Source of the DNA: Flavobacteriaceae bacterium
GTDB taxonomy: Bacteria > Bacteroidota > Bacteroidia > Flavobacteriales > Flavobacteriaceae
NCBI GenBank assembly: GCA_020435885.1
Contig: JAGQYU010000018.1
Location: forward strand, 1,864 to 18,301
Length of the DNA stretch: 16,438 nucleotides
Direction: 5' to 3'
Shown: in pieces, positions 1-5,336 of the stretch
How the letters are laid out: the number at the start of each line of letters is the position of its first letter
Numbering within the stretch: the first letter of the stretch is position 1
Notes under the pieces: model-generated
Databases searched by the model: none
What the model saw: only the letters and a program-made list of their open reading frames with translations
Told to the model about the DNA's origin: nothing
Program-made: the position numbers and the translations under genes

Positions 1-134
1 CCTAATTCATGGGCTTTTTGTAGATGCTCAGGATTATTATCAATACCGTAAATAGTGGCCCATGTCAGTTTTTTAAGCTCTAAAGCCATAGAACCCCCTA
101 TTAATCCCAATCCTATTACTGCTATCTTTTTCAT
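1..134 (-). CDS. tyrA: Prephenate dehydrogenase, N-terminal 44 residues (partial, runs off the left edge)
   Basis: Only the N-terminus is present. It starts MKKIAVIGLGLIGGSMALEL, which has the GxGxxGG dinucleotide-binding fingerprint of a Rossmann fold at residues 8-14, followed by a YGIDNN stretch where the acidic residue ending beta-2 is expected. This form is characteristic of TyrA-type prephenate dehydrogenases, which oxidatively decarboxylate prephenate to 4-hydroxyphenylpyruvate in tyrosine synthesis. The start codon lies 2 bp after the stop of the upstream aminotransferase gene and the strand is the same, so it is the third gene of the pheA operon. Identification rests on the short N-terminus plus context. 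Another NAD-dependent dehydrogenase is possible but unlikely in this position. Confidence 0.85.
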   Translation of the reverse strand, partial: MKKIAVIGLGLIGGSMALELKKLTWATIYGIDNNPEHLQKAHEL

Positions 135-136
135 AA

Positions 137-1288
137 TTAATATTTTATGATTCTGGTTAATACCTGTTGCAACACTTCTTCCTTTACACATAATGAAAGG
201 CGTATATACCCTTCGCCATTACTTCCAAATACTGTTCCCGGAGTTAAGAATACATGATGGTTATACAACAATTCATCGGCAACAGCTTCAGCAGTTTGCC
301 CTTCAGGTAGTTTAGCCCAAACAAAAAGTCCGGCGCTATCTTTATTATAGGTGCAACCCAATACATCAGCAATTTTCCATGCCAGTTCTCTACGTTTTTC
401 GTAAATGGTATTCAGGTTGCTAAACCAACTTTCATCACTTTGTAAAGCGGCAATAGCCCCTTGTTGAATACCGTAGAACATACCACTATCCATATTACTT
501 TTTACCTGCAAAACACTTTTTATGTTCTCTGCGGAGCCTAATACCATACCCACTCGCCAACCGGCCATATTAAAGGTTTTGCTGAGTGAATTCAGTTCCA
601 AAGCCACCTCTTTAGCTCCCTCTACGCTAAGGATGCTCATAGGGTTTTCATTAAGGATAAAACTATACGGATTATCATTCACCACAATAATATCATGGGC
701 TTTGGCAAAAGCTACTAACTCTTCAAAAAGTTGTTTGGTGGGTTTATAACCTGTTGGCATATGCGGATAGTTAACCCACATCAGTTTTACGTTGCTCAGA
801 TCGGTTCTTGAGAGTGCTTCCAGATCGGGGAACCAATTATTATCTTCCTTCAGATCATAAAAAACAGGTTCGGCCTCTAATAAATTGGTTACAGAACTGT
901 ATGTAGGATAACCGGGGTTAGGTATGAGCACTTTATCTCCTGCATTTACAAAAGCCATAGAAACGTGCATAATGCCCTCTTTAGAGCCCATCAACGGCAG
1001 TATTTCATCCACAGAATTGGCTGTAACACCATAGTATTTACTGTAAAAATCAGCCATACTTTGGCGTAGTTCGGGAACCCCTTGATAGCTTTGGTATCCG
1101 TGCACATTGAGTTGCTCCAGGGTAGTTTGCATAGCTCTGCTCACCGAAAGCGGTGGGTCTAGATCAGGGCTGCCAATGCCAATATTGATCACGGGTTTGC
1201 CTTCGGCAATAAGCTGACGTACTTCTCGCAATTTATGCGAAAAATAGTATTCCTCTACATGTTGCAATCTGTTAGCTTTAGCTGTCAT
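137..1288 (-). CDS. PLP-dependent class I/II aminotransferase of the aromatic amino acid operon
   Basis: This 383-residue fold-type I aminotransferase likely transfers an amino group to prephenate, phenylpyruvate or 4-hydroxyphenylpyruvate, which is the last or next-to-last step to Phe and Tyr. Visible family motifs are NPGYPTY (about 124-130), NDNPYSF (204-210, with the Asp that binds the PLP ring nitrogen and the following Tyr), SLSKTFNMAGWRVG (234-247, with Lys237 as the Schiff-base lysine and Arg245 as phosphate ligand), and YIRLSL near the C-terminus with the carboxylate-binding Arg. The usual NPTG motif reads MPTG (177-180). Its start overlaps the end of pheA by 11 bp, which suggests translational coupling, and tyrA begins 2 bp after its stop. 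It resembles the LL-diaminopimelate/aspartate aminotransferase branch, so exact substrate cannot be read from sequence; the aromatic role is inferred from the operon. Confidence 0.9.
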   Translation of the reverse strand: MTAKANRLQHVEEYYFSHKLREVRQLIAEGKPVINIGIGSPDLDPPLSVSRAMQTTLEQLNVHGYQSYQGVPELRQSMADFYSKYYGVTANSVDEILPLMGSKEGIMHVSMAFVNAGDKVLIPNPGYPTYSSVTNLLEAEPVFYDLKEDNNWFPDLEALSRTDLSNVKLMWVNYPHMPTGYKPTKQLFEELVAFAKAHDIIVVNDNPYSFILNENPMSILSVEGAKEVALELNSLSKTFNMAGWRVGMVLGSAENIKSVLQVKSNMDSGMFYGIQQGAIAALQSDESWFSNLNTIYEKRRELAWKIADVLGCTYNKDSAGLFVWAKLPEGQTAEAVADELLYNHHVFLTPGTVFGSNGEGYIRLSLCVKEEVLQQVLTRIIKY

Positions 1289-2114
1289 GTTTACGTTTAC
1301 TTTGTTTGTATTCTCCTAATATCTTTAAACTACTGGTCTTTTCACTTATATGCCCCATAGCCTTTTGGTAATGTTCATAATCATCAAAGATAACATCGGC
1401 AAAAAAAGCATAGTTCCATGGCTGGTCTATAATGGGTAGCGACTGTATCTTAGAAAGATTCATTTTAAAACCGGCAAATACATTGAGCACTTCTGCCAAA
1501 CTACCCGTTTGATGGTGTGTTATGAACTTTAACGACGCTTTGTTACGTACACCACCATTAGGCAAACTGCCGTTACGTTTTTTAAGGATAAAAAAACGAG
1601 TATAGTTTTGTTTGCGAGTCTGAATTTCGCTTTCAATGATGTTGAGATTAAAGATCTCAGCAGCTTTTTTACTGGCAATAGCAGCAATGCCTTTTAGTTG
1701 TTGTTGTTGTATGCGTTGTGCTACTTCTGCTGTATCGGTTTCTTCTACTAATTTGATATTAGGGTGATTCCTAAAAAAATTACGGCACTGTAACAAGGCC
1801 ATAGGATGCGACCATACTTCTTTAATATCGTTCAGTGTTTGGCCTTCTAAGCCCATTAAATTGTGATGGATAGGCAAATGCACCTCGCCTTCAATGGCTA
1901 AGTTATATTCATCTATCAAGGCATAATTAGGCAAAATAGAACCCGCTAATGAGTTCTCAATCGCCATTACGGCGGCATCTACACTGCCTTTATTCAACAG
2001 TACAGGGATTTCCGTAAAAGACATACACTCTACCATTTCAACGGCTTCGCCGAAATACTGTAGTGCCACTATGTGGTGGAACGAACCTTTTATCCCTTGT
2101 ATGGCTATTTTCAT
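1278..2114 (-). CDS. pheA: Prephenate dehydratase, operon copy controlled by the Phe/Tyr attenuator
   Basis: This 278-residue monofunctional enzyme (no chorismate mutase domain) converts prephenate to phenylpyruvate. The catalytic domain covers about 1-180, with MKIAIQGIKGSFHH at the start, AIENSLAGS near 51-59 and the TRF motif at 172-174, whose Thr is essential in the family. An ACT regulatory domain follows at about 194-272, with GSLAEVL in place of the classical GALV motif and KIQSLP where enterobacterial enzymes have ESRP. The start codon is preceded by the attenuator at 2131-2271, and the 3' end overlaps the aminotransferase gene by 11 bp. By eye it is about half identical to the paralog at 2471-3304. 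It is the first structural gene of the operon pheA, aminotransferase, tyrA. Confidence 0.93.
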   Translation of the reverse strand: MKIAIQGIKGSFHHIVALQYFGEAVEMVECMSFTEIPVLLNKGSVDAAVMAIENSLAGSILPNYALIDEYNLAIEGEVHLPIHHNLMGLEGQTLNDIKEVWSHPMALLQCRNFFRNHPNIKLVEETDTAEVAQRIQQQQLKGIAAIASKKAAEIFNLNIIESEIQTRKQNYTRFFILKKRNGSLPNGGVRNKASLKFITHHQTGSLAEVLNVFAGFKMNLSKIQSLPIIDQPWNYAFFADVIFDDYEHYQKAMGHISEKTSSLKILGEYKQSKRKHDS

Positions 2115-2130
2115 AGATACGTTGTATAAG

Positions 2131-2160
2131 AAAAAAGCCCCGATTTACGATCGAGGCTTT
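2131..2160 (-). terminator. Attenuator terminator hairpin in the pheA leader
   Basis: Reading the minus strand, AAAGCCTCGA (2160-2151) pairs with TCGGGGCTTT (2143-2134) across a 7-nt loop. All ten positions pair, including one G-U, and the hairpin is followed by six T (2136-2131, sharing three with the stem). It ends 17 nt before the pheA start codon, so it cannot end an upstream gene transcript productively and instead fits an intrinsic terminator inside the leader. Its 5' arm is also complementary to the antiterminator segment at 2203-2211. Confidence 0.9.
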
Positions 2161-2187
2161 CTATTTTTGTGTATTAACTTTATATCA

Positions 2188-2271
2188 TTAGCAAACACCA
2201 ACAAAGCCTCGCCCCATTTTATAAAAATAAAAGAAGTAAAAATAAGCTTGCCAAGTGTTTGTGTGTTTCAT
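2188..2271 (-). CDS. Phe/Tyr leader peptide of the pheA attenuator
   Basis: This 27-codon open frame is too short for ordinary gene calling. It begins MKHTNTWQ, continues AYFYFFYFYK and ends GRGFVGVC before TAA. Codons 10-17 (2244-2221) are an unbroken run of four Tyr and four Phe codons. It starts about 18 nt after a consensus promoter and stops 27 nt before the terminator hairpin. Known analogs are the enterobacterial pheL and trpL leader peptides, in which ribosome stalling at scarce aminoacyl-tRNA selects the antiterminator fold. Here the run reports on both Phe-tRNA and Tyr-tRNA, matching an operon for both amino acids. The coding run lies in the loop between the two segments of the pause hairpin, exactly where stalling would unmask the antiterminator. 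Confidence 0.88.
   Translation of the reverse strand: MKHTNTWQAYFYFFYFYKMGRGFVGVC
2192..2261 (-). promoter_or_regulatory. Attenuator segments 1 and 2 (pause hairpin, and antiterminator arm)
   Basis: Segment 1 (2261-2244, CAAACACTTGGCAAGCTT on the minus strand) can pair with segment 2 (2210-2192, GAGGCTTTGTTGGTGTTTG) through CAAACACT/GGTGTTTG and CAA-GCTT/GAGCTTTG-like pairing with single-base bulges. The 32-nt loop is the Phe/Tyr codon run. Segment 2 also contains CGAGGCTTT (2211-2203), the exact complement of AAAGCCTCG (2160-2152), the 5' arm of the terminator. The pairings 1:2 plus 3:4 (termination) and 2:3 (antitermination) exclude each other, the logic of classical amino acid operon attenuation. 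Pairings were found by hand, without energy calculation. Confidence 0.82.
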
Positions 2272-2289
2272 CACTGTATTTTAACGGAG

Positions 2290-2319
2290 CAAATCTATGT
2301 TAATAAGTCTAAAAAACAA
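2290..2319 (-). promoter_or_regulatory. Promoter of the leader-pheA operon
   Basis: On the minus strand, TTG (2319-2317), 19 nt of spacer, then TAGATTTG (2297-2290) fully match the Bacteroidota sigma-A consensus TTG-N17-23-TAnnTTTG. Transcription would begin near 2283, giving a leader of about 170 nt in front of pheA that contains the whole leader peptide and both hairpins. Confidence 0.8.
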
Positions 2320-2390
2320 ATTTTTTTAATTACAATCATGCTTTTTTATTGATTTGTTAAAATTTATAGTTAAAAAATTAAATTATATCA

Positions 2391-2421
2391 ATAAAATTAT
2401 TGCTTTTTAGTAATAATTTAT
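2391..2421 (-). terminator. Weak AT-rich hairpin after the upstream prephenate dehydratase gene
   Basis: AATTATT and AATAATT on the minus strand form a 7-bp all-AT stem with a 10-nt loop, followed by TTAT, about 50 bp past the stop of the gene at 2471-3304. It might terminate that transcript before the leader promoter, but AT-only stems are weak and the local DNA is extremely AT-rich, so this could be chance. Nothing else is seen between about 2320 and 2470. Confidence 0.25.
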
Positions 2422-2470
2422 AAAATATCAAAAGTCTTATTAAAAATATGCTCAGAAAATCAATCAAAAA

Positions 2471-3304
2471 TTATTCAAATAACGGGTTGTTTTGGGTATA
2501 TTCTCCTAAAACTTTCAGTTCAGGTACAATTTTTTCAACTTGTAACAACGCTTTGATATACTGTTGATAATCTTCAAACGTAAGGTCTATAAAAAAAGCA
2601 TAGTTCCACGGTTGTTTGTTTATAGGCAAAGACTGTATCTTGGTAAGGTTCAGGTCATATTCCTTTAAAACGGTAAGCACTTCCAACAGATTCCCTTTTT
2701 TATGATGTGTTATGAACTTTAAAGAAGCCTTGTTGTTAAGATAATCTTCCGGATGATGATTGCGTTGTTTGTTGAGGATAAAATAACGCGTCATGTTCAA
2801 CTCATCGCTTTGTAAGCCTTCCTGTAAGATGTTGAGGTCAAACAACTCAGCGGCACGTTTACTGGCAATAGTAGCAACACCTTTTAACTTTTGTTCTTTA
2901 ATGGCTTTGGCAACAATGGCGGTATCAGTAGCTTCGGATATTTTGATATGTGGATTGGCTCTAAAAAAATGCTGACAATGCTGAATGGCAATAGGATGTG
3001 AGCGCACCTCTTTAATGTCTGACAGTCGTTGACCTTTCAGTGCCATCAGGTTGTGGATCATTGGTAAATATACTTCGCCGTTTACACTTAAGTGGTGGGC
3101 GTCTATAAGATGGTAATTCTCTAAAATAGCACCAGTTATGGAGTTTTCTATGGCCATAATGGCACCGTCTACCATATTTGTGTTAATGAGTTCGGGGATA
3201 TCACTAAAAGAACGGCATTCTCTTAGTGAAATACCTTCTCCAAAGAAAGTGATGGCAGCAAGGTGATGAAAAGAACCTTGAATGCCTTGAATAGCAATAT
3301 TCAT
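2471..3304 (-). CDS. Second prephenate dehydratase (tandem paralog, no attenuator)
   Basis: This 277-residue protein is collinear with the downstream PheA over its whole length and about half identical by eye (MNIAIQGIQGSFHH; AIENSITGA near 51-59; IASKRAAELFDL at 146-157; ACT domain from about 194 with NLLEVL and KIQSLP). The catalytic TRF motif is TRY here (172-174); the essential Thr and Arg are kept, so activity is plausible. It is a separate transcription unit: 356 bp separate it from the attenuated operon, and its own upstream region shows neither a Phe/Tyr-rich leader nor a terminator hairpin. It may supply a constitutive or differently inhibited dehydratase, or act on arogenate. The paralogy points to local tandem duplication followed by long divergence. 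Confidence 0.88.
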   Translation of the reverse strand: MNIAIQGIQGSFHHLAAITFFGEGISLRECRSFSDIPELINTNMVDGAIMAIENSITGAILENYHLIDAHHLSVNGEVYLPMIHNLMALKGQRLSDIKEVRSHPIAIQHCQHFFRANPHIKISEATDTAIVAKAIKEQKLKGVATIASKRAAELFDLNILQEGLQSDELNMTRYFILNKQRNHHPEDYLNNKASLKFITHHKKGNLLEVLTVLKEYDLNLTKIQSLPINKQPWNYAFFIDLTFEDYQQYIKALLQVEKIVPELKVLGEYTQNNPLFE

Positions 3305-3389
3305 GTAGATCTTAGTTAGGGTTGATCAGATATGCAATTACAACGCAAAAAATTACAGTTTATTTTGTGTAGGTTTTGTATATGATTTT

Positions 3390-3397
3390 CAAAAATA
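3390..3397 (-). promoter_or_regulatory. Candidate -7 box for the second prephenate dehydratase gene
   Basis: The minus strand reads TATTTTTG, a full TAnnTTTG match, 86 nt before the start codon at 3304. No TTG lies at the expected distance; the nearest is only 11 nt upstream of the box. The call therefore rests on a single box in the short divergent region shared with gldA. Confidence 0.35.
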
Positions 3398-3445
3398 TGG
3401 TCTATGTTCAAATTCTTTTGCATCTTTGTAATCAAACGTAATAAA

Positions 3446-4339
3446 ATGTCCATAGAAGTACAACAGGTAAGTAAACAGTACGGCACACAAAAAGCCTTAG
3501 ACGGTGTTAGTTTTTCCATTAAAAGTGGTGAAATTGTAGGTTTTTTGGGCCCAAACGGTGCCGGTAAAAGTACCTTAATGAAAATTATTACTACTTACAT
3601 TAGTCAGTCAGAAGGTGTAGTTACGGTTAATGGCCACAATGTTTCCACCGCACCTATGCAGGTAAAACAGTCCGTTGGCTATCTACCGGAGCATAACCCT
3701 TTGTACTTAGATATGTACGTAAAAGAATACATACATTTTAGCGCTCAGGTGCATGGTGTTGCCAAAGAGCGAGTTAATGAAGTGATAGCTCAGGTAGGCC
3801 TTACCCCCGAGGCTCACAAAAAGATAGGGCAGCTATCCAAAGGATATCGCCAACGTGTGGGCTTGGCAGTAGCATTACTCCACGACCCCGAAGTGTTGAT
3901 CTTAGATGAGCCTACCACAGGTTTAGACCCTAACCAATTGGTGGACATCCGTAATTTGATCAAAGAGATTGGCAAAACCAAAACGGTGTTGTTCTCTACA
4001 CACATTATGCAAGAGGTAGAAGCGGTTTGTGACCGTGTGATCATTATCAACAAAGGGCGTATTGTTACCGACAATAAACTCGCCGACTTAAAAGGCGATA
4101 AAGATCAGATCATAGAAGTAGAATTTGACCTACGTGTAGAAGAGCAGTTGCTGAATCAACTACCGAAACTTACGAAAGCCATAAATCTGCATGACAATAC
4201 ATGGCAGCTGACGTTTGATACTACCAAAGACATGCGCCCTGCCATTTTTGACTTTGCCCATGATAATGGGTTGAAGCTGCTGCAATCGCAAGTTAAAAAC
4301 CAAGACTTAGAGAGTTTGTTTAGAAGTTTGACGAAGTAG
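3446..4339 (+). CDS. gldA: Gliding motility ABC transporter ATP-binding protein GldA
   Basis: This 297-residue cytoplasmic ATPase powers the Gld ABC transporter (partners GldF and GldG in other flavobacteria, not in this window) needed for gliding and type IX secretion-linked motility. Motifs in order are Walker A GPNGAGKST (35-43), GYLPEHNPLY after the Q-loop position (78-87), the ABC signature LSKGYRQRV (130-138), Walker B LILDEPTTGLDP (151-162) and the H-loop STHIMQEVEAVCD (His186). The text closely follows flavobacterial GldA, especially YLPEHNPLYLDMYVKEY. I chose the ATG at 3446 (MSIEVQQVSKQYG), the normal family start. An in-frame ATG at 3404 would add 14 residues unlike the family. The gene stands alone, divergent from the dehydratase gene, as gldA often does apart from gldFG. 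A generic ABC-2 type ATPase is the alternative. Confidence 0.88.
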   Translation: MSIEVQQVSKQYGTQKALDGVSFSIKSGEIVGFLGPNGAGKSTLMKIITTYISQSEGVVTVNGHNVSTAPMQVKQSVGYLPEHNPLYLDMYVKEYIHFSAQVHGVAKERVNEVIAQVGLTPEAHKKIGQLSKGYRQRVGLAVALLHDPEVLILDEPTTGLDPNQLVDIRNLIKEIGKTKTVLFSTHIMQEVEAVCDRVIIINKGRIVTDNKLADLKGDKDQIIEVEFDLRVEEQLLNQLPKLTKAINLHDNTWQLTFDTTKDMRPAIFDFAHDNGLKLLQSQVKNQDLESLFRSLTK

Positions 4340-4346
4340 AGTATAC

Positions 4347-4428
4347 CGTCATTACGAGCGTAGCGAAGGAATCTTTCAGTTTGTAGTTTTGCTTTAAGAT
4401 TGCCACGCCTTTTAGGCTCGCAATGACG
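4347..4428 (+). repeat. Palindromic repeat R1 (type A)
   Basis: An 82-bp imperfect palindrome starting CGTCATTACGAG and ending CTCGCAATGACG (11 of 12 end bases complementary), with inner AATCTT and AAGATT also complementary. It begins 7 bp after the gldA stop codon, so transcripts of gldA would carry it as a 3' hairpin. Confidence 0.9.
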
Positions 4429-4469
4429 ATTATAATGAGTATATTGATTTTATTATCATATTAAATTAA

Positions 4470-4560
4470 CGTCATTACGAACGTAGTGAAGTAATCTTTT
4501 TATTCTGTGGTATCTATTTTGAAAGATTGCCACACAAACTATGTTTGCTCCGCAATGGCG
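4470..4560 (+). repeat. Palindromic repeat R2 (type B)
   Basis: A 91-bp member of the same family. The left arm is CGTCATTACGAACGTAGTGA; the right half differs from type A by containing the inner hairpin CAAACTATGTTTG and ends CCGCAATGGCG. It is almost the same as R6. The 41-bp spacer between R1 and R2 (4429-4469) recurs between R5 and R6. Confidence 0.88.
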
Positions 4561-4580
4561 GTTTAATTCTTTGTAAATTA

Positions 4581-4672
4581 CGTCATAACGAGGAGCAAAG
4601 CGACGAAGGAATCTTTCAAGTTTAAAGTTAGAATTTTAAGAGATTGCCACGCCTTTTAGGCTCACAATGACG
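4581..4672 (+). repeat. Palindromic repeat R3 (type A', upstream flank of the GIY-YIG gene)
   Basis: A 92-bp copy with left arm CGTCATAACGAGGAGCAAAG and right end GGCTCACAATGACG. The insertion AGCAAAGCGACGAAG marks a subtype shared with R5. It ends 22 bp before the nuclease start codon, so it lies in the 5' region of that gene. Confidence 0.87.
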
Positions 4673-4694
4673 TTAAAAATAGTACTTTTAATAC

Positions 4695-4994
4695 ATGAAA
4701 AAATCCTTTGTTTACTTTATGGCTAATAAAAACAACACCGTTATTTACATAGGAGTAACAAGTAATCTTATAAAGAGAGTATATCAACACAAAACAGGAG
4801 CACATAAAGGTTTTACTTATAAATACAATTGTGATAAACTAGTCTACTTTGAGGAGTTTGCTACTATTGAAGATGCTATTGCAAGGGAAAAGCAATTAAA
4901 ATCCGGTAATAGAAAACGAAAAGAAGAATTGATTAGTAAAGTTAATCCAAATTGGGAAGATATTTCTGAAGGATGGGTTTTTGATATTACTTAA
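4695..4994 (+). CDS. Small GIY-YIG nuclease (UPF0213/YhbQ-like) nested in palindromic repeats
   Basis: This 99-residue single-domain protein has a complete GIY-YIG set: VYFM (6-9) and IYIG (17-20) for the two motif strands, the helix NLIKRVYQHK with the catalytic Arg (about 24-33), the conserved Tyr in KYNCDKLVYFE, and the metal-binding Glu in AIAREKQLKSG. Proteins of this group cleave or nick structured DNA in the cases studied, but their cellular role is mostly unknown. No TAnnTTTG box with a properly placed TTG is seen in the 22 bp between repeat R3 and the start. The stop codon TAA at 4992-4994 touches the first base of repeat R4. Three repeats lie on each side, with nothing else, so nuclease and repeats look like one unit. 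Codon use is AT-rich like its neighbours. Confidence 0.88.
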   Translation: MKKSFVYFMANKNNTVIYIGVTSNLIKRVYQHKTGAHKGFTYKYNCDKLVYFEEFATIEDAIAREKQLKSGNRKRKEELISKVNPNWEDISEGWVFDIT

Positions 4995-5076
4995 CGTCAT
5001 TACGAGTGTAGCGAAGTAATCTGTCTATCAGTAGTTCGAACAAAAGATTGCCACACCTTTTAGGCTTGCAATGACG
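4995..5076 (+). repeat. Palindromic repeat R4 (type A, downstream flank of the GIY-YIG gene)
   Basis: An 82-bp copy with left arm CGTCATTACGAGTGTAGCGA and right end GGCTTGCAATGACG, closest to R1. It starts at the base immediately after the nuclease stop codon. Confidence 0.9.
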
Positions 5077-5108
5077 GTTTGATTCTTTGTATACTACACA
5101 GTAAATTG

Positions 5109-5197
5109 CGTCATTACGAGAAGCAAAGCGACGAAGTAATCTTTCAATTTGCAGTTTTGCTTTAAGAGATCGCCACGCCTTCTAGGCTCGCAATGAC
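5109..5197 (+). repeat. Palindromic repeat R5 (type A')
   Basis: An 89-bp copy with left arm CGTCATTACGAGAAGCAAAG and right end GGCTCGCAATGAC (final G changed). It shares the AGCAAAGCGACGAAG insertion with R3. The preceding spacer 5077-5108 matches the R2-R3 spacer 4561-4580 apart from a 12-bp insertion. Confidence 0.88.
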
Positions 5198-5237
5198 AAT
5201 TATAATAAATATGTTGATTTTTTCACATTAAATTAAA

Positions 5238-5328
5238 CGTCATTACGAACGTAGTGAAGTAATCTCTTAGTTTTGCGGTTCTATTTTGAAAGATTGCCAC
5301 AGCAAACTATGTTTGCTTCGCAATGATG
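5238..5328 (+). repeat. Palindromic repeat R6 (type B)
   Basis: A 91-bp copy almost matching R2 (left arm CGTCATTACGAACGTAGTGA, inner CAAACTATGTTTG), with the right end decayed to CGCAATGATG. It ends 8 bp before the stop codon of the minus-strand AsmA-like gene and could fold in the 3' end of that transcript. Confidence 0.86.
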
Positions 5329-5336
5329 TGCCAAAA

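Noticed and set aside
2071..2352. 93-codon plus-strand frame over the attenuator region
   Set aside because: It is antisense to the leader peptide and hairpins, has no family resemblance, and its composition reflects the AT-rich leader.
3404..3445. 14-residue N-terminal extension of GldA
   Set aside because: The family starts at MSIEV; the extension has no resemblance and covers the probable promoter region.
3316..3519. 67-codon minus-strand frame before the second prephenate dehydratase as a leader peptide
   Set aside because: It has no Phe/Tyr run, overlaps gldA coding sequence antisense, and no terminator/antiterminator pair follows it.
4347..5328. CRISPR array
   Set aside because: Units are 82-92 bp palindromes that vary, spacers are themselves homologous to each other, and no cas gene is nearby.
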